NCBI RefSeq assembly: GCF_943914805.1
Contig: NZ_CALUDM010000061.1
Span: 1-22,420 of the forward strand
DNA: 22,420 nt
Reading direction: 5' to 3'
DNA from: an uncultured Acinetobacter sp.
GTDB taxonomy: Bacteria; Pseudomonadota; Gammaproteobacteria; Pseudomonadales; Moraxellaceae
The notes under the pieces are model-generated. The model was not told the DNA's origin, did no database searches, and worked only from the letters and a program-made list of their open reading frames with translations. A program made the translations under genes and the position numbers. Position 1 is the stretch's first letter; each line of letters begins with the position of its first letter. Of this stretch, positions 22,235 to 22,420 are shown piece after piece.

Positions 22235-22420
22235 TGTTTCAGTATAGATAAATCAGGGGCAAAACTGCTTTTTTGAAATAGGGTTGGTAAATCGTTGTGC
22301 GAAAGAGCGGAAGTTGTTTGAGAAAGTCTTTTAGGGAGATTTTTGTTAATATCATTAAATTACTACTCTGTACACGACAAATTTCACAGAACCCTTATCC
22401 TATCAGGGTTCTGCCTTCTT
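22235..22420. other. Non-coding tail at the window end with a hairpin
   Basis: No gene is supported in these 186 bases. A hairpin with a perfect 9-base stem, CAGAACCCT (22387-22395) and AGGGTTCTG (22405-22413), and a 9-base loop is followed by CCTTCTT at the window edge. It is probably a terminator for the hydrolase gene or for a gene beyond the edge. It is not a tRNA T-arm: the T-loop sequence and acceptor end are missing. Confidence 0.55.

Noticed and set aside
22387..22413. A tRNA or other structured RNA at the window end
   Set aside because: The hairpin has no T-loop consensus, no CCA end and no companion arms; a terminator is simpler.

Overview
The window is strongly AT-rich (clearly below 40 % GC by eye), densely coding and Gram-negative in character: lipoproteins with lipoboxes, a TonB-dependent outer-membrane receptor, and a Fur-type operator. 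Codon use and gene content (acyl-CoA dehydrogenase / APH-like kinase / histidine phosphatase / SDR operon, TyrB-type aminotransferase, HmuY + TonB receptor + DUF6607 cluster) fit Acinetobacter or a close Moraxellaceae relative. The genus is an inference from protein resemblance, not from a marker gene. No rRNA, tRNA, IS element, phage gene or CRISPR array was seen. The window reads as chromosomal backbone with a few accessory genes.

Layout. 1-360: a small DUF7710-like gene lacking a normal start codon. 368-5443: a LysR regulator divergent from an operon of an ACAD10/11-type acyl-CoA dehydrogenase, an APH-fold kinase, a histidine-phosphatase-fold protein and an SDR, closed by a strong hairpin. 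This operon looks like the bacterial unfused version of the kinase + dehydrogenase pair that handles 4-hydroxyacyl-CoAs (LvaA/LvaC in Pseudomonas putida, ACAD10/11 in mammals). 5620-6336: membrane-anchored SGNH hydrolase. 6340-7989: HipA-type toxin kinase followed by its HTH partner (reversed gene order), with a palindromic operator candidate upstream. 8074-9165: a uracil-DNA-glycosylase-fold protein convergent with a PNPOx-like flavin-barrel protein. 9337-11775: an EamA transporter divergent from a MocR (GntR-aminotransferase) regulator. 12007-13044: a three-helix membrane protein and a small methyltransferase. 13138-14685: a phospholipase D / cardiolipin-synthase-like lipoprotein. 14872-15306: a DUF333 + I78-like lipoprotein. 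15462-16667: an aromatic amino acid aminotransferase.

16824-21357 is an iron-type locus. A TonB-dependent receptor and a HmuY-family lipoprotein form an operon on the minus strand, diverging from a secreted DUF6607 protein on the plus strand. A near-consensus Fur box and a second weaker one lie between them. The simplest reading is an iron-repressed uptake system in which the HmuY-like lipoprotein captures a ligand and passes it to the receptor. The HmuY-like protein appears to carry two HmuY-like units in tandem, and the role of DUF6607 is unknown. The window ends with a YbfF-type alpha/beta hydrolase and a 186-base non-coding tail with a hairpin.

The strongest leads are: (1) the ACAD/kinase/phosphatase operon, whose phosphatase has Ser where the second catalytic His should be; (2) the Fur-controlled receptor / double-HmuY / DUF6607 locus; and (3) the reversed-order, apparently leaderless hipA toxin gene.
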